Shown: positions 1 through 25,427 of the stretch, in pieces
Layout of the letters: every line of letters begins with the position of its first letter
Numbering within the stretch: position 1 is the first letter of the stretch
Assembly: GCF_932526225.1 (NCBI RefSeq)
Contig: NC_064043.1
Location: 14,754,085-14,818,084, forward strand
Direction of reading: 5' to 3'
Length of the DNA stretch: 64,000 nucleotides
Source of the DNA: Nematostella vectensis
Taxonomy: Eukaryota > Cnidaria > Anthozoa > Actiniaria > Edwardsiidae
Notes under the pieces: generated by a model
The model's database searches: none
Told to the model about the DNA's origin: nothing
What the model saw: only the letters and a program-made list of their open reading frames with translations
Translations under genes and position numbers: made by a program

Positions 1-806
1 TTGTGGGGAGGGGAGAGGATAAAAGTTTTATAGTTTGAGTTATATGTAATTATCTATTTAATACAAAGAGAAGTTGATTTATAAAGGGCGTGGTTTGGTG
101 TAGACGTGCTTGTTGTTGACGTTTGATCATAATTCAAAGCTTCTTTTCATCTTATTTTATCATCACAAACAATTTATCATCAAGAATCCAAGTTTTTTAA
201 GGGTCCATAAAAGTTTTTACTTAGCTGTTATTTATTCACTACTTCATAGCCTTATAATCTTTTTTTGTTTTATGTAATAATTTCTCTGTGTAATTTTTGA
301 TTACATGGGAAATTAAATATTTACTTACTATTTTTACTGGCAATGTGTCTGTATGCATGAAAGATATTGTAAAGCACAATATATTTTATTAGTATTATTT
401 GATATCTGCAATGTATGAGTTGCTGAGGCTGTTGAAAAGTCAGTCATTTATGATTGACAGTGTTTTAGCCAATCATAACCCTCCCCCCAACTGAAGAGCG
501 GACTACATAATAAGCTACCAAAAATATGTAGTTTTAAGGCAGGTGTTGTTCCAACCCCTTATCCTCCTTCCTACCTTGCGTGCGAGATTGTTTCATGCTG
601 CCATAACAAAACAAGATGGTGGTCTCAAGTCTGGGCATAGTGGGTAAACAAAGTGCTTAAACACAGGGTAAACATATAGTAGCACAAAAACACTGGGTAA
701 TTGCCTGTAGGCAGGTTGAACATATTCCATGTTTCTGCATTCAAAAGAATTTCATAAGACATTTGTGCATGATATATATTGCATTTGTGAATTTGATTAA
801 TTGTAG
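1..806. other. Presumed intron/upstream sequence, no gene seen
   Basis: AT-rich sequence upstream of the first recognised zinc-finger exon. No open reading frame with family features and no repeat array was seen. It probably is intron of the zinc-finger gene. Confidence 0.35.
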
Positions 807-3800
807 CGGCCATGCGTTTGTACGCAAGATGGCTGCGGCAAGACATTTGTGCGTGATGTGCACCTGAAAAGACATATGCTCAGCCACACCAGGACAAAGA
901 ACTTTTGGTAATATTGTCATTATAATATTGTCATTAGAAGTTTAGCCAACATGCCCTCAATGTTTTTTTTTCTTATTTTTTGTTGTATTCTATAAGCTGC
1001 TCTCACGACGGGTGTGAACTAACATTCGCCACCAAGCACTATCAAAAGAGGCATGAGGACCGCGCCCATAATAGACCATTCAAGGTACATAAGCCACTGT
1101 AATTTAGGGAGTTTATGGGATTCAGTAGAACACCATTAATAAGATACTCCTTTGGGACCAGCAGGTGGAGATTTTAGAAAAATGTACAGAGCTATCTTGT
1201 GTTGGGACTTTCAAAGTGATACTTGATAAGTACTGTATGTGTCCCTAGAGTGTGTTCAAACCTAATAAAAATGCCTTTCACTGTTGACGAGACACTGTCT
1301 GTCCAAATAAAAAAATGGTAAGGCTTTTGTCAAACAAAATCATCTTACCTTGAATTATTTCAGAGAAAGTAAGCCGTCTTCCAGCTACAATTAGTTCAAA
1401 GTTTACTGCAGTTATTCACCAATCCTATTAATGTTTCTGGTTATTTTAGTGCCCCTATGAGGGATGCAATGTAGAATTTACTAGATGCAGTATTTTGAAG
1501 ATTCATCTAAATGTGCACACAAAGGAGAAGCCATACAGGTATGTCACCCTCACCATGGGTGGGGTTGGGGGCAGGGGTTGGGGTAGGTTTTTTGGGGGTC
1601 TAACATTTCACTCAGTCATTAGGTCATCAAGGCAATGGGGTGGGAGTAAGACACATTGAAACATTGCTCATCATGTTGTTTACTAATTGTCATAAGCTTT
1701 CTTCTGTATCAATTAGCCTTGAGTTTACTGTGAGTACCCCCTTGTATCATCTAGCCTTGAGTTTACTGTGAGTACCCCCCTGTATCAATTAGCCTTGAGT
1801 TTACGTTGAGTACCACCCCCTGTATCAACTAGCCTTGAGTTTACTGTGAGTACCCCCCCCTGTATCAACTAGCCTTGAGTTTACTGTGAGTTCCCCCCTG
1901 TATCAACTAGCCTTGAGTTTACTGTGAGTACCCCCCTGTATCAACTAGCCTTGAGTTTACTGTGAGTACCCCCCTGTATCAATTAGCCTTGAGTTTACTG
2001 TGAGTACCCCCCTGTATCAACTAGCCTTGAGTTTACTGTGAGTACCCCTCTGTATCAACTAGCCTTGAGTTTACTGTGAGTACCCCCCTGTATCAACTAG
2101 CTATGAGTTTACCCTGAGTACCCCCCTGTATCAACTAGCCTTGAGTTTACTGTGAGTACCCCCCTGTATCAATCAGCCTTGAGTTTACTGTGAGTACCCC
2201 CCTGTATCAATCAGCCTTGAGTTTACTGTGAGTACCCCCTGTATCAACTAGCCTCAAGTTTACTGTGAGTGCCCCCCTGTATCAACTAGCCTTGAGTTTA
2301 CTGTGAGTACCCCCCTGTATCAACTAGCCTTGAGTTTACTGTGAGTACCCCCCTGTATCAATGAGCCTTGAGTTTACTGTGAGTACCCCCCTGTATCAAT
2401 TAGCCTTGAGTTTACTGTGAGTACCCCCCTGTATCAACTAGCCTTGAGTTTACTGTGAGTACCCCCCTGTATCAACTAGCCTTGAGTTTACTGTGAGTTC
2501 CCCCTGTATCAGCTAGCCTTGAGTTTACTGTGAGTACCCCCCTGTATCAACTAGCCTTGAGTTTACTGTGAGTTCCCCCCTGTATCAACTAGCCTTGAGT
2601 TTACTGTGAGTACCCCCCTGTATCAACTAGCCTTGAGTTTACTGTGAGTACCCCCCTGTATCAACTAGCCTTGAGTTTACTGTGAGTACCCCCCTTTATC
2701 AATCAGCCTTGAGTTTACTGTGAGTACCCCCCTGTATCAATCAGCCTTGAGTTTACTGTTAGTATCCCCCTGTATCAACTAGCTTTGAGTTTACTGTGAG
2801 TACCCCCCTGTATCAACTAGCTTTGAGTTTACTGTGTGTACCCCCCTGTATCAACTAGCTTTGAGTTTACTGTGAGTACCCCCCTGTATCAACTAGCTTT
2901 GAGTTTACTGTGAGTACCCCCCTGTATCAACTAGCTTTGAGTTTACTGTGAGTACCCCCCTGTATCAACTAGCCTTGAGTTTACTGTGAGTACCCCCCTG
3001 TATCAACTAGCCTTGAGTTTACTGTGAGTACCCCCCTGTATCAACTAGCCTTGAGTTTACTGTGAGTACCCCCCTGTATCAACTAGCCTTGAGTTTACTG
3101 TGAGTACCCCCCTGTATCAAATAGCTTTGAGTTTACTGTGAGTACCCCCTGTATCAACTAGCTTTGAGTTTACTGTGAGTACCCCCCTGTATCAACTAGC
3201 TTTGAGTTTACTGTGAGTACCCCCCTGTATCAACTAGCCTTGAGTTTACTGTGAGTACCCCCCTGTATCAACTAGCCTTGAGTTTACTATGAGTACCCCC
3301 CTGTATCAACTAGCCTTGAGTTTACTGTGAGTACCCCCCTGTATCAACTAGCCTTGAGTTTACTGTGAGTACCCCCCTGTATCAAATAGCTTTGAGTTTA
3401 CTGTGAGTACCCCCTGTATCAACTAGCCTTGAGTTTACTGTGAGTACCCCCCTGTATCAACTAGCCTTGAGTTTACTGTGTGTACCCCCCTGTATCAACT
3501 AGCTTTGAGTTTACTGTGAGTACCCCCCTGTATCAACTAGCCTTGAGTTTACTGTGAGTACCCCCCTGTATCAATTAGCTTTGAGTTTACTGTGAGTACC
3601 CCCTGTATCAACTAGCTTTGAGTTTACTGTGAGTACCCCCCCTGTTTCTATCAGCCTTGGGTTTGCCATTAGCTCAGATTATCAGAGGATACCTTTTAAA
3701 TGTTTGTTTCTCGTTAAAGGTGCAAAGAAAGAGGATGTTATGATTGTTTTGACACACCTGTGAAACTGAGGAAGCACAAGCGGAGACATGACAAAGGTTA

Positions 3801-4230
3801 GATATGTGGTCCCAGGCTAATTGCAGTTTTTTAGTAGTTACAGTATAATGGTGATAGATTGAGTTGTTGTGGTTACCTTTTGACAAGAACTCAGGAATGG
3901 CTAAGAAACAAGAAAATCGATTCTATGTTCAACTTATCCATTCTGAGGTCAGTGATTACTGCTTGTCTTCACTGTACTGTCTGCTTTTTTTACTCTAGCA
4001 ACTAGGGAGAGGTTTAGCTTTAGTTGGCTGTTTCTTAAATTCAACATATCGTGATGGTCACATATTTACAACCTTATGCCTCAAATACTTTATGTCATTC
4101 GATTTGAATAATTTTCCCCTGTATTCCAGGTTACATGTGTTACTTCCCACGTGTCCGCAATGACGATTTTGCTCACAAATGGTTGAAGAAGCACATCTCA
4201 TCACACCAGTGCGCCATAGCCTGTATGTAG
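807..4230 (+). CDS. TFIIIA-like C2H2 zinc-finger protein, 3' part
   Basis: Five exons can be joined in phase: 807-907, 997-1084, 1450-1538, 3720-3796 and 4130-4230 (stop TAG 4228-4230). Each encodes about one C2H2 finger. The first reads C[11 protein letters not shown] then L-x-x-H; later fingers have CSHDGC, CPYEGC and CKERGC with His pairs, and linkers such as TKEKPY. The last finger ([10 protein letters not shown]...HKWLKKH) lacks the second Cys, so it is degenerate. The wide C-x4/5-C spacing with acidic-Gly residues is typical of TFIIIA, the Pol III factor that binds the 5S rRNA gene, but other multi-finger factors share it. The start and upstream fingers were not found; 1-806 shows no convincing exon, so the gene probably begins outside the window. 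The intron between exons 3 and 4 is filled by the 38-bp array. Exons and phases are read directly; the TFIIIA identity is inference. Confidence 0.62.
1704..3668. repeat. 38-bp minisatellite, about 50 tandem copies
   Basis: The period is 38 bp (for example TGTATC at 2013 and again at 2051). Units are very similar, with variants at TAGCCTT/TAGCTTT and CAACTAG/CAATTAG/CAATCAG and in the length of the C run. Variant types are clustered, and some multi-unit blocks recur (for example the AAATAGCTTT unit near 3118 and 3379), which points to block duplication inside the array. It lies wholly inside an intron of the zinc-finger gene. Confidence 0.95.
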
Positions 4231-4308
4231 ACGTTCACCAATCTGCATCCATATAGCATACAGGGAATGTAGACGTTCACCAATCTACATCCATATAGCA
4301 TACAGGGA
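4225..4308. repeat. 42-bp direct tandem duplication at the zinc-finger stop codon
   Basis: Positions 4225-4266 and 4267-4308 are nearly identical (one visible difference, CTGCATC versus CTACATC). The first copy begins with ATGTAG, the last Met and stop codon of the zinc-finger reading frame. Confidence 0.85.
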
Positions 4309-4513
4309 TTTATTTCAAGTCGGTCTTTTGAAATAGTAATCAATGTTTGGGTTTTTAGTATACTCGATGTATAGTTCTAGCCTGGGTTTTCATGACGAAC
4401 ACGAATGCTGTTGGGAGGTGCAGGAGGTGACCTGCCACGTGGTCTATCATTTGAAGCCTGGGGCAACAAGCCTATGGCACCCATGTTAATATTGTTACTT
4501 TACTTTGAATTTT

Positions 4514-4643
4514 TACAGTGGTCTCCATAAACCCGTGGAAAACACTGTTACACTCTAATGTCTTTGTTCCCTTTAGTGCTGGCTTGACTACAATACTACT
4601 TTGACTATCTCACTTTGTTCCACGGGTTTATGAGAACCATTGT
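4514..4643. mobile_element. Short foldback (MITE-like) element
   Basis: Inverted ends share CATAAACCCGTGGAA: 4514-4540 reads TACAGTGGTCTCCATAAACC... and the reverse complement of the right end (to 4643) reads TACAATGGTTCTCATAAACC.... The unit is about 130 bp and has no coding capacity. The family is not recognised. Confidence 0.45.
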
Positions 4644-4875
4644 AGTAGGGTAATATTACAGTGTAAGGTTCAGCATATCAGATACCTTGCCATTGTTACT
4701 TTAAAAGGTGAGCCATCTCATTGGAGCATTTTTAAGCTTTTTTACATACTTTTTGGGGCTCCTTTATTGTAATTCTGATAGTGTTCTGTTATATAAATGG
4801 AAATAATTTGACAGGACTTCTTTTCAGGAATAGCTGATTTTATAGGGTCTCTGTAATATACCGTAATATATTATA

Positions 4876-5056
4876 CAGGGGAACCCTGTTAACTTGAACC
4901 CTCAAGGGGAAACAAAGAACAGTTTGAATTAGCAGGGAATTTGAGTTATCAGAGTAGAAATGACTGAAAATTAGTCTTTAAGTAGTTTTTAGTCAGTTTG
5001 AGTTAGCAGACTTTGCAGAGAGTTCAAGTTTTAAGTTCGAGTTATCAGGGTTCCAG
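4876..5056. mobile_element. TA-flanked MITE with pogo/mariner-style ends
   Basis: The left end CAGGGGAACCCTGTTAACTT and the reverse complement of the right end (CTGGAACCCTGATAACTCGA) match with small gaps. TA dinucleotides flank both ends (4874-4875 and 5057-5058), the target duplication expected for Tc1/mariner/pogo elements. It is about 180 bp with no ORF. Sub-terminal copies of the 'GTTTGAATTAGCAG' and 'GAGTTATCAG' type recur inside. Confidence 0.6.
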
Positions 5057-6541
5057 TACTTTATCTCAAAATTGAGTTTGTCTTTGAAAATGAATGTGTT
5101 TGTATGTTTACTGTACAGGAAATGTAAATAGTATTCAGTCCCATGGACTCATTAAATGCTTGATTATTAATAGTCTCTGTTGTGATATATGACTGGAATA
5201 AGTTTGTGCTCTGGTCATGTGTTTCTTGCAGTAAATTCCATTTGAACCAAATAGGTTTTTACGGTGTTTTTCCCCCGTTTATTTGCAATGACTGATACAT
5301 AACTCTTATTGACCACGTGCGCCACGCTCTTGGGCGTTAAAAAGATAGGAAAATTCCAGGCTCCACAAGTTCCCATACGGCCCAAGCAAACGAAAATGGA
5401 AAATAGCAAATGAAAAAGCAGAGCAGCAGGTCATGCAAGTGGGATTTAGGGTTTTAACATTGCCCTTGCGGAGACCCCCTCCCCAAAAAAACTGCACCAA
5501 AACATGAACATCAATGCTATATGCCTTCTCACAACCAGGGTCGCTGGAATGCTAGAATGCTTTGAAGCAGAAAATGGCCCGAAAAGCGCTGTACCGGGAA
5601 TGACGCTGCTAAATATGTGAGCTACGTGATCAGTATGTGGCTATTTCTAGAATCATGGGAACCGCTTTCAAGAGGGGTCCACAGACTAAGTCAATAGCAC
5701 GAGGTCGAATTCTTTCGCTCTTAAAAAAAACTAGTTCACGAGCGTTGCCAAGGAATAGCTCTAACGTTGGCCTTGAACCATCGTGTTTGTTTCATTTTCG
5801 AGGCGTGAATTTCGTCTGTTAATAGCTGTTTAACGGAGTAATTGATTTTTTTATTATGTATACTCAATGTTGACAAGGAGGGAACAAATGGGGGTGTCTA
5901 ATAAAAAAATGCAGCATCATTATAGGAATGTGTTTGTTTAGTTTAAAGGTTATGGACATTTAAAAGTACTTGAAATTAGGGACTAATTGAAGTGCGTCAC
6001 GTAATGTTTAAAAATGCAGACGTTTTCTTTACCAACCGGGCAACAAAACAGAAAACATTACTTGTTTACGGTATCGGTCTTGCTATCTATATGGAGTGGA
6101 TCATTCGCCGAGAAATGGACCGTGTTTTGTTAATTCATAACGGTTTTCCGCGTTCGTGGTTGGTAGTTCAAACATGTTATCACATGTTATCCAATCACTG
6201 TCGTCTGTATAGTGTGCGAAAGATTATGGTTGTTTTACACTTTCCGCCCCTATATATCCACAAAAGCTGCTAGTTGGGTCTGATTTTTTAGAGCAGTGCA
6301 GACATAGTCCTGTCTTTAAACTGTCAAAGTTGGCTCTCCACTCATTGCTCTCAGATCAAAAGGTTACGTTCCATTGTCAGCTTATAAAGGCGGACTGGGT
6401 GATTTTCTCATAATTCGATCGCTTTGATATGTATTGATACTGTATGTGTACATTGCTCAAAGAAGTTTACAGATTCACGCGCAATCTCCTATTATTTTCT
6501 CATGGAAGAACACGACGAAGTCTAAGACCCTAGCACATAGC
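5057..6541. other. Intergenic region, no gene supported
   Basis: Only short unrelated ORFs on both strands. The 3' half (from about 6250) may be promoter and 5' UTR of the following gene. Confidence 0.4.
6251..6257 (+). promoter_or_regulatory. Possible TATA box
   Basis: TATATAT in a GC-flanked context (CCGCCCCTATATATCCAC), about 290 bp before the ATG at 6542. Its position suits a promoter with a short 5' UTR; this is a guess from sequence alone. Confidence 0.25.
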
Positions 6542-7246
6542 ATGGCCGATTTGCTGGGCAAGGCACCCATTAAACCGGCCAAGAAGATAGCCAGGCGAGC
6601 TAGTGTACCAGTAATTTCTTTACAGAACGATCGCAGCGGGTCGTCGATGAAAAATCATGAAGGGGGTACGGAAACCGTAGAGGATAAACGACAAAGATTT
6701 GTTTTTCAGAGACGGAGATCTGAAAGCTCAGCGATTAAACTGAACGAGGAGTTTAAACCAGCAAGGGCTAATCTTGTGCAAATGAACAGTTTGGAAAGCT
6801 ATTGTCAAGCTAAAGAACCGCATACCACCATACTTCAAAAATCGCGCAATTTAGATGCACTTTTCTCTTCGAAGAATTCACGCACTAGATTTAACCCCAC
6901 AGCAACTGCCCGACGCAGCTCATTAGGGAGTCTATCAACCCACAAGCCTGTTTTCACAGTAGACAACAAAGCGATTCGAAAATACGCGTTCACATTGGAA
7001 AATGGAGCACAAGATCCGCCCGCAGCTCAGGTTAAACCCAAGACATCTAGCACAAGCTGGCTACCGCCTGTTATCCACGACGCGCCTCTAGTATGTCCAT
7101 CTTATTGTGACTCCCTGTCGTCGGTACAGTGCAGTGAGTATGGCAATCCCAGAGAATGCGAAGAGGAGAGAGCCGCTATGGTAAACGTGAGGAAAGAAAA
7201 AGTATTTAAGTGGCTGAAGCATGTGAACACGTTAACACTAATTTAG
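6542..7246 (+). CDS. Unknown single-exon basic/Ser-rich protein, 234 aa
   Basis: The ATG at 6542 has a strong Kozak context (A at -3, G at +4) and is preferred over the in-frame ATG at 6434, whose extra residues look like untranslated leader. The protein starts MADLLGKAPIKPAKK and is rich in Arg, Lys and Ser, with RRASVP, RRRSESS and RRSSLG, which look like basophilic kinase sites. There is no signal peptide, membrane segment or recognised fold, so it is probably an intrinsically disordered intracellular protein. Downstream, near 7320, a short segment resembles the last coding bases (AAGTGGCTGRAGCATGTGA), suggesting a small local duplication. ORF length and codon use make a real gene likely; function is unknown. 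Confidence 0.55.
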   Translation: MADLLGKAPIKPAKKIARRASVPVISLQNDRSGSSMKNHEGGTETVEDKRQRFVFQRRRSESSAIKLNEEFKPARANLVQMNSLESYCQAKEPHTTILQKSRNLDALFSSKNSRTRFNPTATARRSSLGSLSTHKPVFTVDNKAIRKYAFTLENGAQDPPAAQVKPKTSSTSWLPPVIHDAPLVCPSYCDSLSSVQCSEYGNPRECEEERAAMVNVRKEKVFKWLKHVNTLTLI

Positions 7247-8642
7247 AGCTATACCGTACTGCCTTCGAGCAAACCTGAATAGTACGGTCGTGTATGGAAC
7301 GAGCCCTTTACTACTCGCCAAGTGGCTGGAGCATGTGACCGCTTGTTTGTTGTAATTTAAAAGCTCTTAATAAGCCCCTGAGTAGGGCTAGAGTGAGCTT
7401 TCGAAAGGTGAGGTGGCTGTTGGAGAGGGGGCAGAGAGAAGCTTATTGAAAAAAAAAATTATCTATTTTTAGACACTAGGTATTTTGGATCCTATTAAGT
7501 ATCAGATGCTATAGATAAGAGTAAATTACGTTTGTATTTTAATAACATTTCGTGCCCTTTCTACCCTGATTCCAGATTTGTCATACAACAACAACTACAA
7601 CAAATATTTTATAAAGCGGAGATTTCTAGGTTTGAACCACGCATTGATTAATGTTGGATGTGTAATTTCTAAGAGTTCAGCTACCGGTTTTAGGGTGTTA
7701 ATTGATGATAAAAGAAGTATTGCAAAACGAAAAAGGATCTCCTCGGTGGCACTGTTGTCTTGTACGAGCCATCAAACAGAGAGAAGGAAAGAAGGAGACT
7801 CTGGAACCAGACTATGCCCTTTCTGAATCTGGAGGTAAAGCTGACCTGAAGAGCTGAAACGGGAACCGGAATTTTCCGCGAAACAGGATTTGGACCATGA
7901 AGACTTCATTGGGGGAGTACAAGGGGCCGGGGAAAAAATAGGGTCTAGACCCACCTTTAAGTCATTTTTTCATCCTAGAAAAAAAGTATAAAAGGGTGTT
8001 TATTTCCATCCTAATTTTTAAAAGCTATTGTGATATGTTCGATTCGTAGTGAATGAAGTGTAAAATTTTGTTTTATGTGATTATTTCGTGATTCTCTCAC
8101 ATAATGTACTGTCTTTGAATATTGAACGGAAGCGTAATTAAGGAGTGGCTAAACTTGGCTAACTATCCGCACTTGAAGGGTCACTGTATAGATCCAGTCA
8201 AGGTGATATCAATCTACACTATCTGAAAAGTTACGGAGATTGTCTTCCGTAACTATTAATAGCTGCCCTTTCGCTCTGTATGTAATCAATATGTACAAGG
8301 CGAGGAAGGCTGTGTTAATTGTTTCTAGAGCAGGAAGACGATACGTTAGAAAAGCGTGTTTTTTGCGAGAAGTTTATCAAGGTCATCATGCCGGCCACAA
8401 ACTTCAAGGCTCTTCAAGAGAATTTTTAGGCGCTCTGTGATCGTGATCAGGATAGATACGATGGAATTAAAACGCTGGCCTCTCAAAAAGTAGTTGAAAA
8501 TAATATTTAGTCCAGTCAATCTAGTGTTATACCAAACCTTAATTGCAACACAAGTTCAACAACACGCTGATAAATGACAGCCTAGTATGTCCTTATTAAC
8601 TTCCCGAAAGTTCTCCAAAATTCTCGTGGGGGAATTCCCTGG

Positions 8643-8711
8643 TAGCAGAGGCCTCTTTTCTCTGTATTTCGCTGCAGCCCAGCGAAATACAGAGAAAAGA
8701 GGCCTCTGCTA
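8643..8711. repeat. Near-perfect inverted repeat, 32-bp arms, 5-nt loop
   Basis: The left arm 8643-8674 (TAGCAGAGGCCTCTTTTCTC...) and right arm 8680-8711 are exact reverse complements around the loop CAGCC (8675-8679). Outside the perfect part, pairing resumes after one mismatch (CCCTG/CAGGG). No gene lies across it. It could be a small foldback element, the stem of a miRNA or siRNA precursor, or a recent palindromic duplication. Confidence 0.9.
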
Positions 8712-9632
8712 GCAGGGAAGTGGGGGAATATTTCGATAAACGTTTTCGCCATTTTACCATGGGGTACCCACTTATCATATTTCATCAAATAGATATTAAG
8801 TGAGATTGTACGTTATATCGATTGAATATATCCCGTTCCCCCTAAATAAATCTCCCGGGGTTTTTTTAATTCTGGGGGTTGGGAGGTTTGTTTTGGGGTC
8901 TAGAGAAAAGCATTATGATGATTGCGCATACTTGCAGATGTTTCTTTGCCGGCTCCCTGTCATGCTCGCCACGGGATCAAAGAAATGAAATATTATTTGA
9001 ACGACAGGCTGCCGACAAGTATTTCAATTTATATCTGAAATTACTTTTTTAAGAGCATATGCTTGGTAGATTTTATGCTCTTCTGTTGTTGTTGTTTTTT
9101 TTTTTTTCAGCTTTTAAAAACAAGAACTTGCTTAGGTTCATATTTCATGTGAAATTCTTTTTCGGAGAAACGATTTATTTATTTGTTATTTTGACACGCT
9201 TTGTCAGTAACTGTCTCCTTTAATGTTAAAGGAATCCAGTTAAAATCTAATAGAAAAAACCTTCGTTAAAAAAACAGCTGTTATTTATTTAAAATTATTA
9301 AGATTGCTTTTTTATTAGGAAAGTCTAAAAAGTATTAAAAATTAAATGCCTTTCTCACAAATCCTCATTCATCATTTAAAAGTCTACAGCTTTAATGAAG
9401 TAACCCTAGTAACAATGTAATTATTTTCTCTTCCAACCGAAGGTGCCTCAGTTTTTATTACCATATCTCGACTTCTTCTTTGAAATTCAAATACTGTTTT
9501 TGAAATGCAAATTCAGCGAGACCAATCCGATCGCTTCTAACTAAGCAAACACTACACCAACACACGGGGAGATATCCCGTCAAAATTCTCCTAACAGGTG
9601 CAAAACCAAGCCAAGAATATACAGAAATCCCC

Positions 9633-9647
9633 ATGTCGGGAAGCTAG
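9633..9647 (+). other. Four-codon upstream ORF before the cadherin-module gene
   Basis: ATG TCG GGA AGC TAG lies 18 nt before the main ATG at 9666. If the transcript starts upstream of it, it could dampen translation. Confidence 0.3.
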
Positions 9648-9665
9648 AGGTTTCTCTGCTTCAAG

Positions 9666-23849
<14,184 letters not shown>

Positions 23850-24610
23850 GCTCGCTCCGTTTTATTCCATGGAGTCCTTACCTGTACATATTTCAAGGAG
23901 GCTATAATGTCATGCGTAAGCTCCTTCTGTACTTTTCAGTCCATAAGGCGATGCATGAGTTTCTAGAAGCATAGTAGCATGTACATTAGGCGTATTCAAG
24001 ACAGGGAGATGATACAAATTACGTCCAATCGTTTACGAATTAGTTACAGTAGATAGCCCTTTCTGCCAGTATTTTACGCATTGTCGCAAAAGTGATATCA
24101 TCCATCGATACTAAAGGTATTTCGCATGATTTTAGTCTAAAGGCTCTATCTCAAGTGGCTGATGGATTGTGGGTATTGCATCCCCCCCTTCTTCGTGTTA
24201 CAACGTCTCCCTAAAAATATCCTGGATCCGTCTCTGATCTAGTCGTATGCATCCACATCGCTTCATTGAGTCTAGTGTAGATATTTAAACAACTAGGGTC
24301 AGATATGTTCTAAGAGTGTTGTAAAACACACTACACAAAATAATAGCATAGAAGTGTATGTATACAAAGAAACTACCACGGGCGGGCGCGAAGCCGGATT
24401 TGGAATAATTGAGATTAATAATAGGGATTATCCGCGTCTCCCTCAATGTTTGCCAAAAAGATCAGACATCTGTATATGATGTCTGCACACCCCCTCCTAC
24501 AGGGTCATTGAGGCGTAAAGGGAAGCCCGGATTCGCCTTACATGTCTGGATATCAGGAACATGGAAGGAACGTGGATTTGCGGCAAACAGCCTGTGGAAG
24601 AGGGACTTCC

Positions 24611-24932
24611 CAGGCCCGTACCAAGGGGGGGGGGGGGGGGTGCAGGGGGTGCAAACGCACCCCCCACAACGGCCACCAAAAGTCCACTTCTGGTTCTCAA
24701 TAGACGTGTTTTTGTGTAGAAAAAAAAACTAAAAATCTTAAGTTAGATCACTCTGGTATGTAGCCAAATTCGACAATAAACGTCCCGTGGAGATTCTGCA
24801 AGGCATGCTGCAAAGGCTTAAAAAAAAATCTCTTTTTGTTCTTTCAGAGGTGGTTAGATTTTTATCAGAGAACTCCCACCCCACTTATTCGGAATTCGCA
24901 CCCCTCCAAGAAAAATCCTGGGTGCGGGCCTG
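24611..24932. mobile_element. 322-bp MITE with 5-bp target duplication CTTCC
   Basis: The left end CAGGCCCGTACC and the right end GGGTGCGGGCCTG are imperfect inverted repeats. CTTCC immediately precedes the left end and immediately follows the right end. The interior contains a long G run, a C run and no transposase. The superfamily cannot be assigned from the ends alone. Confidence 0.6.
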
Positions 24933-25348
24933 CTTCCTCTCCCCTTTTAAGACTATAAGCAAATACCAGCTGACTTCGCGCCTGCCAGAGCATAGAATCT
25001 TACTGCTATCTTAATGAAATATGACGGGTCAGAAAGGCAGTTCCCAAAACAAAACTTTTGCAGCAAAAAATAAAGCATCTACACCCCTTTCTCTACAAGG
25101 AAATACTAAAGTAAATCAGATAACTGCTTTTGCCTGACCCATCAGAGCCTTTGTTTTTTACGTCTCTTCTACGATAATCCGATGTCATTCTTCAAAAAGA
25201 TAGCTTAAATAAAGAGCTAGATGATAAAACGTTAATGTGTTTATTGATTGACTTCTCATCCATCTCTTCTTGTACATCACCCATCCCATTTCGCATACCA
25301 CACATCGCTACATCCGGTTAAATAGACTAAAGTCGCCGAGCTCCTTCC

Positions 25349-25427
25349 AGCTTGGTGGCCCAGTGGTTAGCACCTTTGACTCGTAAGCAAGCGCTCCGGG
25401 TTCAATCCCCGGTCGAGTCCTTTTTTT
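25349..25427 (+). pseudogene. tRNA-like Pol III unit (Thr-CGT-like tRNA pseudogene or SINE head)
   Basis: There is an A-box-like TGGCCCAGTGG, a CTCGTAA anticodon-like loop (CGT), a perfect 5-bp T stem with B box (CCGGG TTCAATC CCCGG), and a T7 run right after TCGAGTCC that would stop Pol III. The 3' acceptor strand TCGAGTC does not pair with the 5' AGCTTGG, and the D and anticodon stems are weak, so it is unlikely to be a working tRNA. Confidence 0.5.

Larger units (their letters stand above)
7247..9665. other. Intergenic region with hairpin, no firm gene
   Basis: Contains short low-quality ORFs, the strong hairpin at 8643-8711 and T-rich stretches near 9090. A coding-like stretch near 7736-7832 has a stop just upstream and no convincing partner exons. 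Confidence 0.4.

Noticed and set aside
1704-3668. CRISPR-like appearance of the 38-bp array
   Set aside because: Units are contiguous and nearly identical with no unique spacers, the array lies in a eukaryotic intron, and no cas genes are present.
7711-7832. Possible exon (LYEPSNREKERRRLWNQTM) before a GTAAAG
   Set aside because: A stop lies just upstream and no partner exon or acceptor gives a sensible model, so I did not list it as a gene.
24409-24732. 107-aa + ORF
   Set aside because: It crosses the left border of the MITE and reads through its G run, so it is a chance ORF.
25349-25420. Functional tRNA-Thr gene
   Set aside because: The acceptor strands and D stem do not pair; only the internal promoter boxes and T stem are good.
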